Below are positions 25,839 to 33,776 of a stretch of 64,000 nt of DNA, one piece after another; the stretch's first letter is position 1; each line of letters starts with the position of its first letter. The position numbers and the translations under genes were made by a program. The stretch comes from an uncultured Oscillospiraceae bacterium (GTDB taxonomy: Bacteria; Bacillota; Clostridia; Oscillospirales; Oscillospiraceae). The notes under the pieces were generated by a model that was given only the letters and a program-made list of their open reading frames with translations, was not told the origin of the DNA and did no database searches. The DNA is taken from NCBI GenBank assembly GCA_934622035.1, contig CAKTVG010000004.1, positions 1-64,000 on the forward strand. The letters are read 5' to 3'.

Positions 25839-26747
25839 ATGAAACCACATTCAAGATTTCGTATCGCGCGGCGATTTTTAATTTTTTGGACGCTGTTTAT
25901 CGGCATCGGCGCGGTTGCGGGCGCAATGGGGATGCTGATCGACCCGAGCGGGAAGGCGATGGGCATGGATGCAATGCTGCCGTATTTCCAGAAGCTGCCC
26001 TTTGCGGAGATCATTTTTCAGGATTTAACCTTTTCAGGTTGGGCGCTCTTGATCGTCAACGGCCTGACGAACCTGACAGCGGCAGCGCTGCTCTTCGCCA
26101 GGAAAAAGTCCGGCGTAATTCTTGGCGGCATCTTCGGCGTGACGCTGATGCTCTGGATTTGTATCCAGTTTTACATGTTCCCGCTGAATTTTATGTCCAC
26201 GATCTATTTCGTTTTCGGCTTCTGCCAGGCGGCGACCGGCTATGCGGCGTGGGTGTTTTCCAAACAGGAGGCGTTCCACGTCGATCGTGAGGAGTATTCC
26301 AATATCGGCAGGAATCCCAAGCGGCTGGTGGTCTATTTTTCCCGCCTTGGCTATGTGGAAAAGCAGGCGTATATGGAGGCGGAGCGCACGGGCGCTGCGG
26401 TATATGAGATCAGGGCTGCGGAGCGGACGGAGGGAACGCTGGGCTTCTGGTGGTGCGGCCGCTACGGGATGCACCGCTGGGAAATGCCCATCGAGCCGGT
26501 TGAATTGGATTTGCCGGCCTATGAACACGTTACCATTTGCTCGCCGATTTGGGTTTTCGCGCTTGCTGCACCGGTGCGGCGCTTTTGTAGATGCGCGGCG
26601 GGGAAAATTCGGGAAGCGGATTACATTCTGATCCACCACACCGCCGGACGCTATGAAAACGCGGCGGAGGAGATGGACCGACTGCTCGGCTTGAAGCATA
26701 CCGGGCTGCGCAGCATCGGGTGCAGAATGGGAGAATATCAAAAATAA
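25839..26747 (+). CDS. Membrane protein fused to a flavodoxin-like domain
   Basis: A 302-residue protein. Residues 12-142 contain four hydrophobic segments (RFLIFWTLFIGIGAVAG, WALLIVNGLTNLTAAALLF, GVILGGIFGVTLMLWICI and STIYFVFGFCQAATGYAAWVF). From about residue 158 a flavodoxin-like fold begins: RLVVYFSRLGYVEKQAYMEA looks like the FMN phosphate loop, and HVTICSPIWVFALAAPVRRF like the second flavin loop. It could be a membrane-tethered FMN redox protein. ATG 25839 follows GGAG at 25827-25830. It lies alone between rpsU and a convergent DUF378 gene. Function is not known. Confidence 0.75.
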   Translation: MKPHSRFRIARRFLIFWTLFIGIGAVAGAMGMLIDPSGKAMGMDAMLPYFQKLPFAEIIFQDLTFSGWALLIVNGLTNLTAAALLFARKKSGVILGGIFGVTLMLWICIQFYMFPLNFMSTIYFVFGFCQAATGYAAWVFSKQEAFHVDREEYSNIGRNPKRLVVYFSRLGYVEKQAYMEAERTGAAVYEIRAAERTEGTLGFWWCGRYGMHRWEMPIEPVELDLPAYEHVTICSPIWVFALAAPVRRFCRCAAGKIREADYILIHHTAGRYENAAEEMDRLLGLKHTGLRSIGCRMGEYQK

Positions 26748-26778
26748 CAAGGCTGTCTCGCATGAGACAGCCTTGTTT
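26746..26778. terminator. Bidirectional terminator
   Basis: AACAAGGCTGTCTC (26746-26759) pairs with the complement at 26764-26777 around GCAT. T-runs exist on both sides, so it serves the flavodoxin fusion gene (plus) and the DUF378 gene (minus). Confidence 0.8.
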
Positions 26779-26779
26779 G

Positions 26780-26989
26780 TCACATGTCCTCCGCGCTGGC
26801 CAGCGCTTTTTTGCGGAACAAAAACGAGATGCACCACAGTCCGGCCAGGCCGACGATGGTGTAGATAATGCGGCTGACTGCCGAGGTCTGTCCTCCGAAA
26901 ATCCAGGCGACGAGGTCAAATTTGAAAATACCGACCAGGCCCCAGTTCAGAGAACCGATGATGCTCAGAATCAATGCAAAGGTGTCCAT
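26780..26989 (-). CDS. DUF378 family small membrane protein
   Basis: A 69-residue protein with two membrane helices (ALILSIIGSLNWGLVGIF and SRIIYTIVGLAGLWCISFLF). The IGSLNWGLVGIFKFDLVAWIFG core marks DUF378, a widespread family of unknown function. A GGAGG site (minus strand, around 27002-26998) precedes ATG 26989. It is transcribed convergently with the flavodoxin fusion and has its own promoter. Confidence 0.88.
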   Translation of the reverse strand: MDTFALILSIIGSLNWGLVGIFKFDLVAWIFGGQTSAVSRIIYTIVGLAGLWCISFLFRKKALASAEDM

Positions 26990-27043
26990 AATGCTTCCTC
27001 CCTTCTATGGCTGTGGATAGTATGGACTAAAAAATTGTTAGAT

Positions 27044-27073
27044 ATACTAAAAAATTTTGCCGAAATTTGTCAA
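27044..27073 (-). promoter_or_regulatory. Promoter of the DUF378 gene
   Basis: On the minus strand TTGACA (27073-27068), 18 bases, TAGTAT (27049-27044). Two direct copies of ACTAAAAAATT (plus-strand 27027-27037 and 27046-27056) lie at and downstream of the -10 box. Confidence 0.6.
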
Positions 27074-27094
27074 AAATCACGAGGTGCAAGGGGC

Positions 27095-27123
27095 TAGGAA
27101 AAAGGGGGGCTTTGCGCTATAAT
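27095..27123 (+). promoter_or_regulatory. Probable promoter of the DUF1015-ispE operon
   Basis: A perfect TATAAT (27118-27123) stands 37 bases before the start codon. The -35 position (27095-27100, TAGGAA) is poor, so another sigma factor or an activator may be needed. Confidence 0.4.
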
Positions 27124-27159
27124 AATGATATCAAAAGAACTTTGAAAGGCGGTTTTCCT

Positions 27160-28401
27160 ATGAACGCATTTTTGCCGGCAGATATTCTCTTCCCGCAGGT
27201 AGATTCCATGGAGAAGTGGGCAGTTATTGCCTGCGACCAGTTTACCTCTGACCCCGCGTACTGGGAGCGCGTGCGCAAGAACGCCGAGGGTGCACCCTCG
27301 ACCATTAACCTCATCCTCCCCGAGGCCGAGCTTGGCACGCCGCAGGAGGCTGCGCATACCAGGCTTATCAATCAGACCATGAAGGAATATCTGGACTCCG
27401 GCGTATTTGAGACGCTGAAGGACGCCTTTGTCTATGTGGAGCGGACGCTGGAAAACGGCACGATCCGCGAGGGCCTGGTCGGCATGGTTGATCTGGACGC
27501 CTATGACTATTCCACCGGCTCTACCTCTGCCATCCGCGCAACGGAGAAGACGGTCGTTGAGCGTATCCCGCCGCGCATGCGCGTGCGCCGCGACGCTCCC
27601 ATTGAGCTGCCGCACATTCTGATGCTCTGCGACGACGATGAAAAGGTTCTCATCGAGCCGATTGCCGCGCACAAGGATGCTCTGAAAAAGCTGTATGATT
27701 TCGATCTGATGGAGGGCGGCGGCCACATCGCCGGTTGGCTTGTGGACGGCGAAGAGGCAGCGGCCTTCAATGCTCGCCTGACCGAGTATACCGCGAATGT
27801 CGGAAAGAAATACGAGGGGCTGAAGGGCACGCCCGTGGTCTTCGCCGTGGGCGACGGCAATCACTCCCTCGCAACGGCAAAGTCCTGCTATGAGGAGCTC
27901 AAGAAGCAGAATCCCGGCGTGGACCTCTCCAACCATCCGGCGCGCTATGCGCTTGTTGAGCTGGAAAACATCCACGATCCTGCGCAGGTTTTCGAGCCGA
28001 TCCACCGCGTGATCACGCACTGCGACCCGGCCGCTTTGCTGCATGCGCTGGAGGAAACGGCCTGCGCAGAAGAGGGCTATGAGGTCAAATGGTTCAGCGG
28101 CGAGGCCTCCGGTGTGCTGCATCTGGATCCGGCGAAGAGCCAGCTTGCCGTCGGTGTGCTTCAGGGCTTCCTGGATGCTTACCTCAAGGAAAACAAGGGC
28201 GAAATCGACTATATCCATGACGACGACGCGCTCATCGCACTGGCAATGCAGGAGAATGCGATCGGTTTCCTCCTGCCTGCCATGGGCAAGAGCCAGCTCT
28301 TCCGCGGCGTTATTGCCGACGGCATTCTGCCGCGCAAGACCTTCTCCATGGGTCACAGCCGCGAAAAGCGCTACTATCTCGAAGGAAGAAAAATTAAATG
28401 A
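27160..28401 (+). CDS. DUF1015 domain-containing protein
   Basis: A 413-residue cytoplasmic protein with the DUF1015 layout: MEKWAVIACDQFTSDPAYWERV at the start, then YVERTLENGTIREGLVGMVDLDAYDY, and the acidic GDGNHSLATAK segment near residue 235. The C-terminal part ends KTFSMGHSREKRYYLEGRKI. An archaeal relative (SerK) phosphorylates free serine, so a small-molecule kinase activity is possible, but the bacterial role is not established. ATG 27160 follows AAAGG at 27145-27149. It is coupled to ispE by ATGA. Confidence 0.82.
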   Translation: MNAFLPADILFPQVDSMEKWAVIACDQFTSDPAYWERVRKNAEGAPSTINLILPEAELGTPQEAAHTRLINQTMKEYLDSGVFETLKDAFVYVERTLENGTIREGLVGMVDLDAYDYSTGSTSAIRATEKTVVERIPPRMRVRRDAPIELPHILMLCDDDEKVLIEPIAAHKDALKKLYDFDLMEGGGHIAGWLVDGEEAAAFNARLTEYTANVGKKYEGLKGTPVVFAVGDGNHSLATAKSCYEELKKQNPGVDLSNHPARYALVELENIHDPAQVFEPIHRVITHCDPAALLHALEETACAEEGYEVKWFSGEASGVLHLDPAKSQLAVGVLQGFLDAYLKENKGEIDYIHDDDALIALAMQENAIGFLLPAMGKSQLFRGVIADGILPRKTFSMGHSREKRYYLEGRKIK

Positions 28402-29255
28402 CAACACTCACCGAAGGTGCATTCGCAAAAATCAACCTCACGCTTGACGTTCTGGGCAAACGCCCGGACGGCTATCACGACATCAGCTCCGTCATGCAGA
28501 CCATCTCCATCCGTGATGATGTGGAAATCCGTTTCCCTGAGGAAGCGGGCTGGCGCATTGTCTGCGACAGGGAGGACATTCCCACGGATGAGACGAACCT
28601 TGCCTGGAAGGCAGCCGAGTGCTTTTACCGCAATCTCGGCGGCCGGCCGGAGGGGTTGGAGATCCGCTTGACCAAGCGCATCCCCAGCCAGGCCGGTCTG
28701 GCCGGCGGCAGCGCGGACGCCGCGGCGGTGCTGCGTGCTCTGAACCGGCAGCATGACTATCCGCTTTCCGTTTACGCGCTGAGCGAGCTGGGCGCACAGG
28801 TTGGCTCCGACGTCCCGTTCTGCGTTCTCTGCGGCACGGCGCTGGTGGAGGGCAGGGGCGAACGTCTGACCAAGCTGGCCGATGCCCCGGAGATGTTCTA
28901 TGTCGTCTGCAAGCCGCAGCTTTCCTTCTCCACGCCGGAGCTTTACCGTAAGCTCGACGAAACGCCCGTCACGGCGCATCCGGACGCGCAGCAGATGCGC
29001 TCCGCGCTTTTGAGCGGCGATCTGGAGGCGGTCGGAAAGGCGCTCGGCAATGTCTTCGAGGAGGCGGTGTCGCCGGAAAACCCGGAGATCAATTATATCC
29101 GCTCCATCATGATGACCTATGGCGCCTACGGCGCGCAGATGACCGGCAGCGGCTCGGCGGTGTTCGGCATTTTCGATTCGTTTGAATATGCCGCCGTTGC
29201 ATGCACGATGCTGAAGGAAAACTACCCCGACGTTTTTATTGCAAAAAACGTTTAA
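28398..29255 (+). CDS. ispE: 4-diphosphocytidyl-2-C-methyl-D-erythritol kinase
   Basis: A 285-residue GHMP kinase of the MEP isoprenoid pathway. It phosphorylates the 2-hydroxyl of CDP-methylerythritol. It begins EGAFAKINLTLDVLGKRPDGYH, and the ATP-binding GHMP loop is PSQAGLAGGSADAAAVL (near residue 95). The C-terminal GAQMTGSGSAVFGIF glycine motif is present. With ispH (48.4 kb) and ispA (58.4 kb) it shows that the organism uses the MEP route. Confidence 0.95.
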   Translation: MTTLTEGAFAKINLTLDVLGKRPDGYHDISSVMQTISIRDDVEIRFPEEAGWRIVCDREDIPTDETNLAWKAAECFYRNLGGRPEGLEIRLTKRIPSQAGLAGGSADAAAVLRALNRQHDYPLSVYALSELGAQVGSDVPFCVLCGTALVEGRGERLTKLADAPEMFYVVCKPQLSFSTPELYRKLDETPVTAHPDAQQMRSALLSGDLEAVGKALGNVFEEAVSPENPEINYIRSIMMTYGAYGAQMTGSGSAVFGIFDSFEYAAVACTMLKENYPDVFIAKNV

Positions 29256-29266
29256 AACGAGAAAAT

Positions 29267-29310
29267 ACCGTCCATACTGTGGGTAAATCCTACATATGGA
29301 CGGTGTTTTT
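29267..29310 (+). terminator. Terminator or attenuator between ispE and spoIIR
   Basis: ACCGTCCATA (29267-29276) pairs with TATGGACGGT (29295-29304), followed by GTTTTTT. The U-tract ends one base before the spoIIR start, so the stem also covers the region where a ribosome site would lie. Confidence 0.7.
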
Positions 29311-29311
29311 T

Positions 29312-29923
29312 ATGAAAATGAGAATTCTTGCATGGCTTTTGACGGTGGCGCTGATGGCGGCGGGGCTTTATGCCGGACAGACGCTGCTCGAACAGCGAGC
29401 GCTGGCGGAGAAGACCGTGCGGCTGCATGTGGTTGCAAATTCCGATTCCGTGGACGACCAGGCGCAGAAGCTGCGCGTCAGGGATGCCGTACTGGAGAAG
29501 GTCGGACAGCTTACGGACAATTGCGCGACCGCCGCGCAGGCAAGAGAAACCATCGGCGCGCATCTCGAGGAAATCACTCAGGCGGCGCAGGCGGTGCTCG
29601 ACGCGGAGCACAGTGGCTACCAGGCACGGGCGACGTTGGGCGTCGAGGATTTTGAGACGCGTTACTATGATACCTTTACCCTCCCTGCGGGAGAATACCC
29701 GGCGCTGCGCGTCAATATCGGCAATGCACAGGGGCACAACTGGTGGTGCGTCGTGTTTCCCTCGCTTTGCACGGCAGCGACCTCGCAGGAGGTTGCGGAG
29801 TATGCGCAGACCGGCGGCTTTGATGCTGATGAGACACAGCTTATTACCGGCGGCGAGGAAGAATTCGAGCTGCGCTTCAAGACGCTGGAATGGCTGCAAA
29901 AGCTGCGCGACTGGCTGAGATAA
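29312..29923 (+). CDS. spoIIR: Stage II sporulation protein R
   Basis: A 203-residue exported protein. In Bacillus, SpoIIR is made in the forespore under sigma-F and triggers SpoIIGA to activate sigma-E in the mother cell. A signal-like helix lies at residues 5-22 (ILAWLLTVALMAAGLYAG). The family core is clear: KTVRLHVVANSDSVDDQAQKLRVRDAVL and the ALRVNIGNAQGHNWWCVVFPSLC segment. ATG 29312 follows the hairpin directly, with no good ribosome site visible outside it, so translation may start at low efficiency or at ATG 29318. Confidence 0.93.
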   Translation: MKMRILAWLLTVALMAAGLYAGQTLLEQRALAEKTVRLHVVANSDSVDDQAQKLRVRDAVLEKVGQLTDNCATAAQARETIGAHLEEITQAAQAVLDAEHSGYQARATLGVEDFETRYYDTFTLPAGEYPALRVNIGNAQGHNWWCVVFPSLCTAATSQEVAEYAQTGGFDADETQLITGGEEEFELRFKTLEWLQKLRDWLR

Positions 29924-29924
29924 A

Positions 29925-29950
29925 AAACCACCGGCTCAGCCGGTGGTTTT
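29925..29950. terminator. Bidirectional terminator between spoIIR and rpe
   Basis: AAAACCACCGG (29924-29934) pairs with CCGGTGGTTTT (29940-29950) around CTCAG. A and T tracts on either side make it work for both converging genes. Confidence 0.8.
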
Positions 29951-29953
29951 GCT

Positions 29954-30604
29954 TTATGCTTTTAGGGCCCGGACAAAGGCGGCAGGGTCGGCAGATTTGA
30001 AATATGCGCTGCCCGCGACAAGGACGTTCGCGCCGTTTGCGCGGCAGATTTTTGCCGTGACCTCATTCACGCCGCCATCTACCTCCAGCTCACAGGCGGG
30101 ATTCTCTGCGTCGATATACGCGCGGAGCTGGCGCAGCTTGGGCATCAGGTGCTCCATAAAGGCCTGACCGCCGAAGCCAGGCTCTACCGTCATCATCAGG
30201 ATCAGGTCGCACAGCGGCAGGAAGGGGAGTACCGCCTCCGCGGGGGTGTTCGGCTTGATGGAGACAGCTGCGCGGACACCGTTTGCGCGGATTTTTTTCA
30301 GCGCCTCCAGCGTGTTTTCGGGCGTGTCCGCTTCTACGTGGACGGTGAGAAGGTCGCTGCCCGCCTTGCAGAATTGATCGATGTAGCGAATCGGCCGGTC
30401 GATCATCAGATGCACATCCAGCGGCAGAGCAGTGATGCGCCGGATCGCGGCGACGACGGGAATGCCAATGGTGATATTCGGCACGAAAATACCGTCCATC
30501 ACGTCCACATGGACATAGTCCACGCCGGTTTCCGAAAGCTTGCGGATGTCACGCTCCAGGTTGACAAAATCTGCGGACAGAATGGACGGCGCAACCTTGA
30601 TCAT
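29954..30604 (-). CDS. rpe: Ribulose-phosphate 3-epimerase
   Basis: A 216-residue TIM-barrel enzyme of the pentose phosphate pathway. It carries VAPSILSADF, HVDVMDGIFVPNITIG, DVHLMIDRP and MTVEPGFGGQ, which hold the metal and phosphate ligands. ATG 30604 has a GAGGAGG site about ten bases upstream (minus strand 30619-30613). A longer frame exists but adds no family sequence. In many Firmicutes rpe follows rsgA and prkC; here it stands alone, convergent with spoIIR. Confidence 0.95.
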   Translation of the reverse strand: MIKVAPSILSADFVNLERDIRKLSETGVDYVHVDVMDGIFVPNITIGIPVVAAIRRITALPLDVHLMIDRPIRYIDQFCKAGSDLLTVHVEADTPENTLEALKKIRANGVRAAVSIKPNTPAEAVLPFLPLCDLILMMTVEPGFGGQAFMEHLMPKLRQLRAYIDAENPACELEVDGGVNEVTAKICRANGANVLVAGSAYFKSADPAAFVRALKA

Positions 30605-30705
30605 GGAAATTACCTCCTCGACGGCACGGCGCGGCTGCGCCGGACATATCATAAAATGTGGCTGCCGGCGGGAGCTCCCTCCGCGCAGACCGTGCGGCTG
30701 CATTT

Positions 30706-30734
30706 ATTATACAAAGCACTGGAACGAATGTCAA
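30706..30734 (-). promoter_or_regulatory. Perfect-consensus promoter of rpe
   Basis: On the minus strand TTGACA (30734-30729), exactly 17 bases, TATAAT (30711-30706). The transcript would have a leader of about 95 bases with short GC hairpins (GGCGC-AGCC-GCGCC, and a GGGAGCTCCC palindrome). Confidence 0.85.
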
Positions 30735-30847
30735 TTCCGGATTCCCGGTGCAAAATTCCGAATTTTTCCAATGCTATTTACAGACGTTCTGCGCAAACTA
30801 GGCGCAGGGCAAAGCGTCCTGTATTTTTGATTTAGGAGGAATCCGGT

Positions 30848-31012
30848 ATGAACTGCAACGCCAATCACTGCATCGCCTGCACCGTTTCTCAGTGCAAGCA
30901 CCACTGCGACAGAGAAAACTACTGCTCTCTCGAGCGCATCCAGGTCGGCACGCATGAGGCCGATCCGACGGTCGATCAGTGCACCGACTGCATGTCTTTT
31001 TGCAGAAAGTAA
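30848..31012 (+). CDS. DUF1540-type cysteine-rich small protein
   Basis: A 54-residue protein with eight cysteines, spaced as in DUF1540: NCNANHCIACTVSQCKHHC near the start, then YCSLERIQVG, and a final QCTDCMSFC. Such spacing usually binds zinc or another metal. A TTAGGAGG site at 30832-30839 precedes ATG 30848. Family function is unknown. It lies divergent from rpe and is followed by a terminator shared with the gene on the other strand. Confidence 0.85.
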   Translation: MNCNANHCIACTVSQCKHHCDRENYCSLERIQVGTHEADPTVDQCTDCMSFCRK

Positions 31013-31019
31013 GAGGAAA

Positions 31020-31048
31020 ATCCCCGCAGGGTCTCCTGCGGGGATATT
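31020..31048. terminator. Bidirectional terminator
   Basis: ATCCCCGCAGG (31020-31030) pairs with CCTGCGGGGAT (31035-31045) around GTCT. A T-run follows on the plus side and an A-run precedes it, so it ends both the DUF1540 gene and the converging BrkB-family gene. Confidence 0.8.
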
Positions 31049-31882
31049 TTACATCCTCCGGCGCTCAAGCAGCTGATTGAAGACACAGCCGTAGAACAGA
31101 ATGGAAATGCAGATATACAGCCAGAGCATCGCCGCAGCAGCGGCGGACAGGCTGCCGTAAAAGGCGGAGTAAGCGCTGAAGTTTTTTACATAGTAGGAAA
31201 AAATCTCCGTGAAGACCAGCCAGCCAAGGGCTGCGCCGACTGCGCCGGGGAAGGTGCGCCGCGGCGCACAGCGGCGGTTCGGGAAAACACAGAAAATGGC
31301 GATGAACAGAAGACTCAGGACGATCAGAAGCAGCAGCCCGCGAAATTGCAGAATCTTTGCCAGAAACTGGAGAAACGGCAGAGAGCTGCTGAGAAAGAAG
31401 GCCAGAAGCTGCTGACCGAACATATGAATGGCCAGCGTCAGAAGAAGCGCAGCCAGAAGGAAGATCATATACAGCATGCTGATGAGCCGCATGTGCAGAA
31501 AGCTGCGGCTTTCGCGCACGCCGCAGATGGCATTCAGGCCGACCTGGATGCAGTAGACGCCCCTTGATGAGGACCACACGGCGACCAGCGCCGAGACGGA
31601 GGCGAGCGTCACCGTGCTTGACGCGCTCAAATCGCGGATGACATAGTCCAAAAGCGGCTCCAGAATACTCGGAATGACGCCCTCCAGCGTGCGGATGAGG
31701 TCCGTTGTGGAGAAAACGGTGTGCGGCAGCAGGCTGAGAATCAGAATTACCGCCGGGAAAACGGACAGAATGATATAAAACGAGGCATTCGCCGCGTACA
31801 GGGAGACGTGGTAGGAGGCAATGCGCTGGGCAAAGCGGCGAATCCGCCGGTAAAGTGCGCGTGTGCGATCCCTGAAACTCAT
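31049..31882 (-). CDS. YihY/BrkB family membrane protein
   Basis: A 277-residue integral membrane protein with about six hydrophobic segments, beginning with the family block ASYHVSLYAANASFYIILSVFPAVILILSLLP. The segments SALVAVWSSSRGVYCIQVGLNAI and GAALGWLVFTEIFSYYV are typical. The family was once named ribonuclease BN by mistake and is now considered a transporter or membrane protein of unknown role. ATG 31882 follows a GGGAGG site on the minus strand. It is divergent from the TIM-barrel isomerase gene, and the two promoters overlap. Confidence 0.9.
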   Translation of the reverse strand: MSFRDRTRALYRRIRRFAQRIASYHVSLYAANASFYIILSVFPAVILILSLLPHTVFSTTDLIRTLEGVIPSILEPLLDYVIRDLSASSTVTLASVSALVAVWSSSRGVYCIQVGLNAICGVRESRSFLHMRLISMLYMIFLLAALLLTLAIHMFGQQLLAFFLSSSLPFLQFLAKILQFRGLLLLIVLSLLFIAIFCVFPNRRCAPRRTFPGAVGAALGWLVFTEIFSYYVKNFSAYSAFYGSLSAAAAAMLWLYICISILFYGCVFNQLLERRRM

Positions 31883-31903
31883 GGCAGCCTCCCAAGATGA
31901 AAA

Positions 31904-31932
31904 TTGACAAATCCTTGCCTTGATGATATACT
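31904..31932 (+). promoter_or_regulatory. Promoter of the isomerase-rmlA-radical SAM run
   Basis: TTGACA (31904-31909), exactly 17 bases, TATACT (31927-31932). It overlaps the opposing promoter at 31923-31951. Confidence 0.8.
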
Positions 31933-31951
31933 GAATTTAGGAATATGTCAA
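31923..31951 (-). promoter_or_regulatory. Promoter of the BrkB-family gene
   Basis: On the minus strand TTGACA (31951-31946), 17 bases, TATCAT (31928-31923). Its -10 box shares bases 31927-31928 with the plus-strand -10 box, so only one RNA polymerase could occupy the site at a time. Confidence 0.65.
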
Positions 31952-32007
31952 TAGAAGAAACCGGCTATATTCTATGTATCTGCCGGAAAAACATTCGGAG
32001 AAGACCT

Positions 32008-32904
32008 ATGATCTATACCAGCGCAATGTCCCATTTCTGCAAAACGACCACCGTCACCGCCGCCATGCAGACCATCCACGACGCAGGCTTCGACGGCCTC
32101 GATTTTCCCCTCAGCGTCTACAGCCGTCCGCTGGATTCGCCGCTGCGGCAGGAGAACTGGCGCGAATGGACGCAGAGCGTGCGGGAGCATGCCGAGCGGC
32201 TCGGGCTGCCGGTTTTGCAGGCGCACGCCTCCTGGGAGCAGCTTGCTGCAGAGGACTTTCACTATGAATCCCCCTATGAAATCTACGCGCGGACGATGGA
32301 GGCCTGTCACATTCTCGGCTGCCGCAAGCTGATTTTTCATCCGGTTTTGTATCTCTTTCGCTGCCCGGATGCTTCCTTCCACGCACGGCTGCATGACTGG
32401 AATGAACGGTGGTTCCGTGAGCTTCTGCCGCTGGCGGAGAAATTTGACATCGTCATCCAGCTGGAAAATACGTTCGATTACCGTCATGTGCAGAAGCCGG
32501 GCGACCCACCCATGCCCTATACCCGCGCGGAGGACATGCTGGAGCTGGTGCGGCGGCTGGACAGCGAACGCGTTCGCATCTGCCTGGACACCGGCCATGC
32601 CAACATCGCCGGTCAGAACGTGCCGGAGATGATCCGCAGCTATGGCAGCCTGCTCGGAACGCTGCATCTGAACGACAATTACGGTTACATTTCCCCGATT
32701 TTTGAGGATCTGCACCTCTTCCCAGGCTACGGCAGACTGGATTGGAGCGCAATTTTTGCTGCCCTGCATGAAATCGGCTACGCCGGAACCTATAACATTG
32801 AGCCGGTTGGCGAGCTGGACCGTCTGCCGCCGGAGCTGCGCGTCTTGCAGCTGCACACCGCGCTTGAAATTTTGCGCTACTATGATAGGAGGGCAACACA
32901 ATGA
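32008..32904 (+). CDS. Sugar phosphate isomerase/epimerase (xylose isomerase-like TIM barrel)
   Basis: A 298-residue TIM-barrel protein of the AP-endonuclease-2/xylose-isomerase-like class. The metal-site pattern is visible: IQLENTFDYRHV, RICLDTGHANIAG, LHLNDNYG and NIEPVGELDRLP supply the Glu, Asp and His ligands. The substrate cannot be called. ATG 32008 follows CGGAGAAG; the frame upstream adds only about 20 non-family residues. It is coupled to rmlA by ATGA, which suggests but does not prove a role in sugar metabolism. Confidence 0.85.
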   Translation: MIYTSAMSHFCKTTTVTAAMQTIHDAGFDGLDFPLSVYSRPLDSPLRQENWREWTQSVREHAERLGLPVLQAHASWEQLAAEDFHYESPYEIYARTMEACHILGCRKLIFHPVLYLFRCPDASFHARLHDWNERWFRELLPLAEKFDIVIQLENTFDYRHVQKPGDPPMPYTRAEDMLELVRRLDSERVRICLDTGHANIAGQNVPEMIRSYGSLLGTLHLNDNYGYISPIFEDLHLFPGYGRLDWSAIFAALHEIGYAGTYNIEPVGELDRLPPELRVLQLHTALEILRYYDRRATQ

Positions 32905-33776
32905 AGGGTATCATTCTCGCCGGCGGCAAGGGCAGCCGCCTCTATCCCATGACGAAGGCGGTTTCCAAGCCGCTGATTCCGATCTATGATAAGCCGATGA
33001 TCTATTATCCCTTGTCCGTGCTCCTACAGGCGGGCATCCGCGAGATTATCGTCATCACGGCGCCGCCGGATCTGACGGCGTACCAGCGCCTTCTGGGCGA
33101 CGGCAGCCAATTCGGCGTTTCTATTTCCTACGGTGTGCAGAAGGTTGCGCGCGGCATTGCCGACGCTTTTCTGATTGCCGAGGAGTTTATCGCGGGTGAC
33201 CGCTCCTGCCTTGTGCTGGGCGATAATCTGTTCTATGGCGGCAATCTGGAGCCGCTGCTGCATGCGGCTGTGGAGCGCAAAACGGGCGCAACGGTCTTTG
33301 GCTATCCCGTGAAGAACGCCAGCGCCTATGGCGTGGTCGCTTTTGATAAAAACCATAACGTCCTCTCCATCGAGGAAAAGCCTGCGCATCCGAAGTCCCG
33401 CTTTGCTGTGCCCGGCCTGTATTTCTATGACGAAAACGCCGCTGCGCTGGCCAAAACCCTGACGCCCTCGGCACGCGGTGAGCTGGAGATCACGGCGCTG
33501 AACGAGCTTTACCTGAAGCAGGGCAAGCTGCATGTGGAGCTGATGGGCCGCGGCGTTGCGTGGCTGGACACCGGCACGCCTGAGGGAATGCTGAATGCGG
33601 CACAGTATGTCGAGGCTGTGCAGACGCGCCAGGGCCTGTACATCGCCTGCTCGGAGGAAATTGCCTGGCAGCAGGGCTTTATTACGGATGAGCAGCTGCA
33701 TGCCCTCGGACAGGAGCTGAAGATGACGGACTACGGCCAGTACCTGCTCCAACTGAGAGAAAAAGAGGAAGTATGA
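32901..33776 (+). CDS. rmlA: Glucose-1-phosphate thymidylyltransferase
   Basis: A 291-residue enzyme that makes dTDP-glucose, the first step to dTDP-L-rhamnose. It has the nucleotidyltransferase motif GGKGSRLYPMTKAVSKPLIP, then GDNLFYGGNL and SIEEKPAHPKS, and the VAWLDTGTPEGML segment. Length equals the short RmlA type. The other rml genes (rmlB, rmlC, rmlD) are not in the window. It is coupled by ATGA on both sides. Confidence 0.94.
   Translation: MKGIILAGGKGSRLYPMTKAVSKPLIPIYDKPMIYYPLSVLLQAGIREIIVITAPPDLTAYQRLLGDGSQFGVSISYGVQKVARGIADAFLIAEEFIAGDRSCLVLGDNLFYGGNLEPLLHAAVERKTGATVFGYPVKNASAYGVVAFDKNHNVLSIEEKPAHPKSRFAVPGLYFYDENAAALAKTLTPSARGELEITALNELYLKQGKLHVELMGRGVAWLDTGTPEGMLNAAQYVEAVQTRQGLYIACSEEIAWQQGFITDEQLHALGQELKMTDYGQYLLQLREKEEV

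Noticed and set aside
27067..27160. Longer N-terminus for the DUF1015 protein
   Set aside because: The upstream codons show no family sequence and ATG 27160 fits an AAAGG site.
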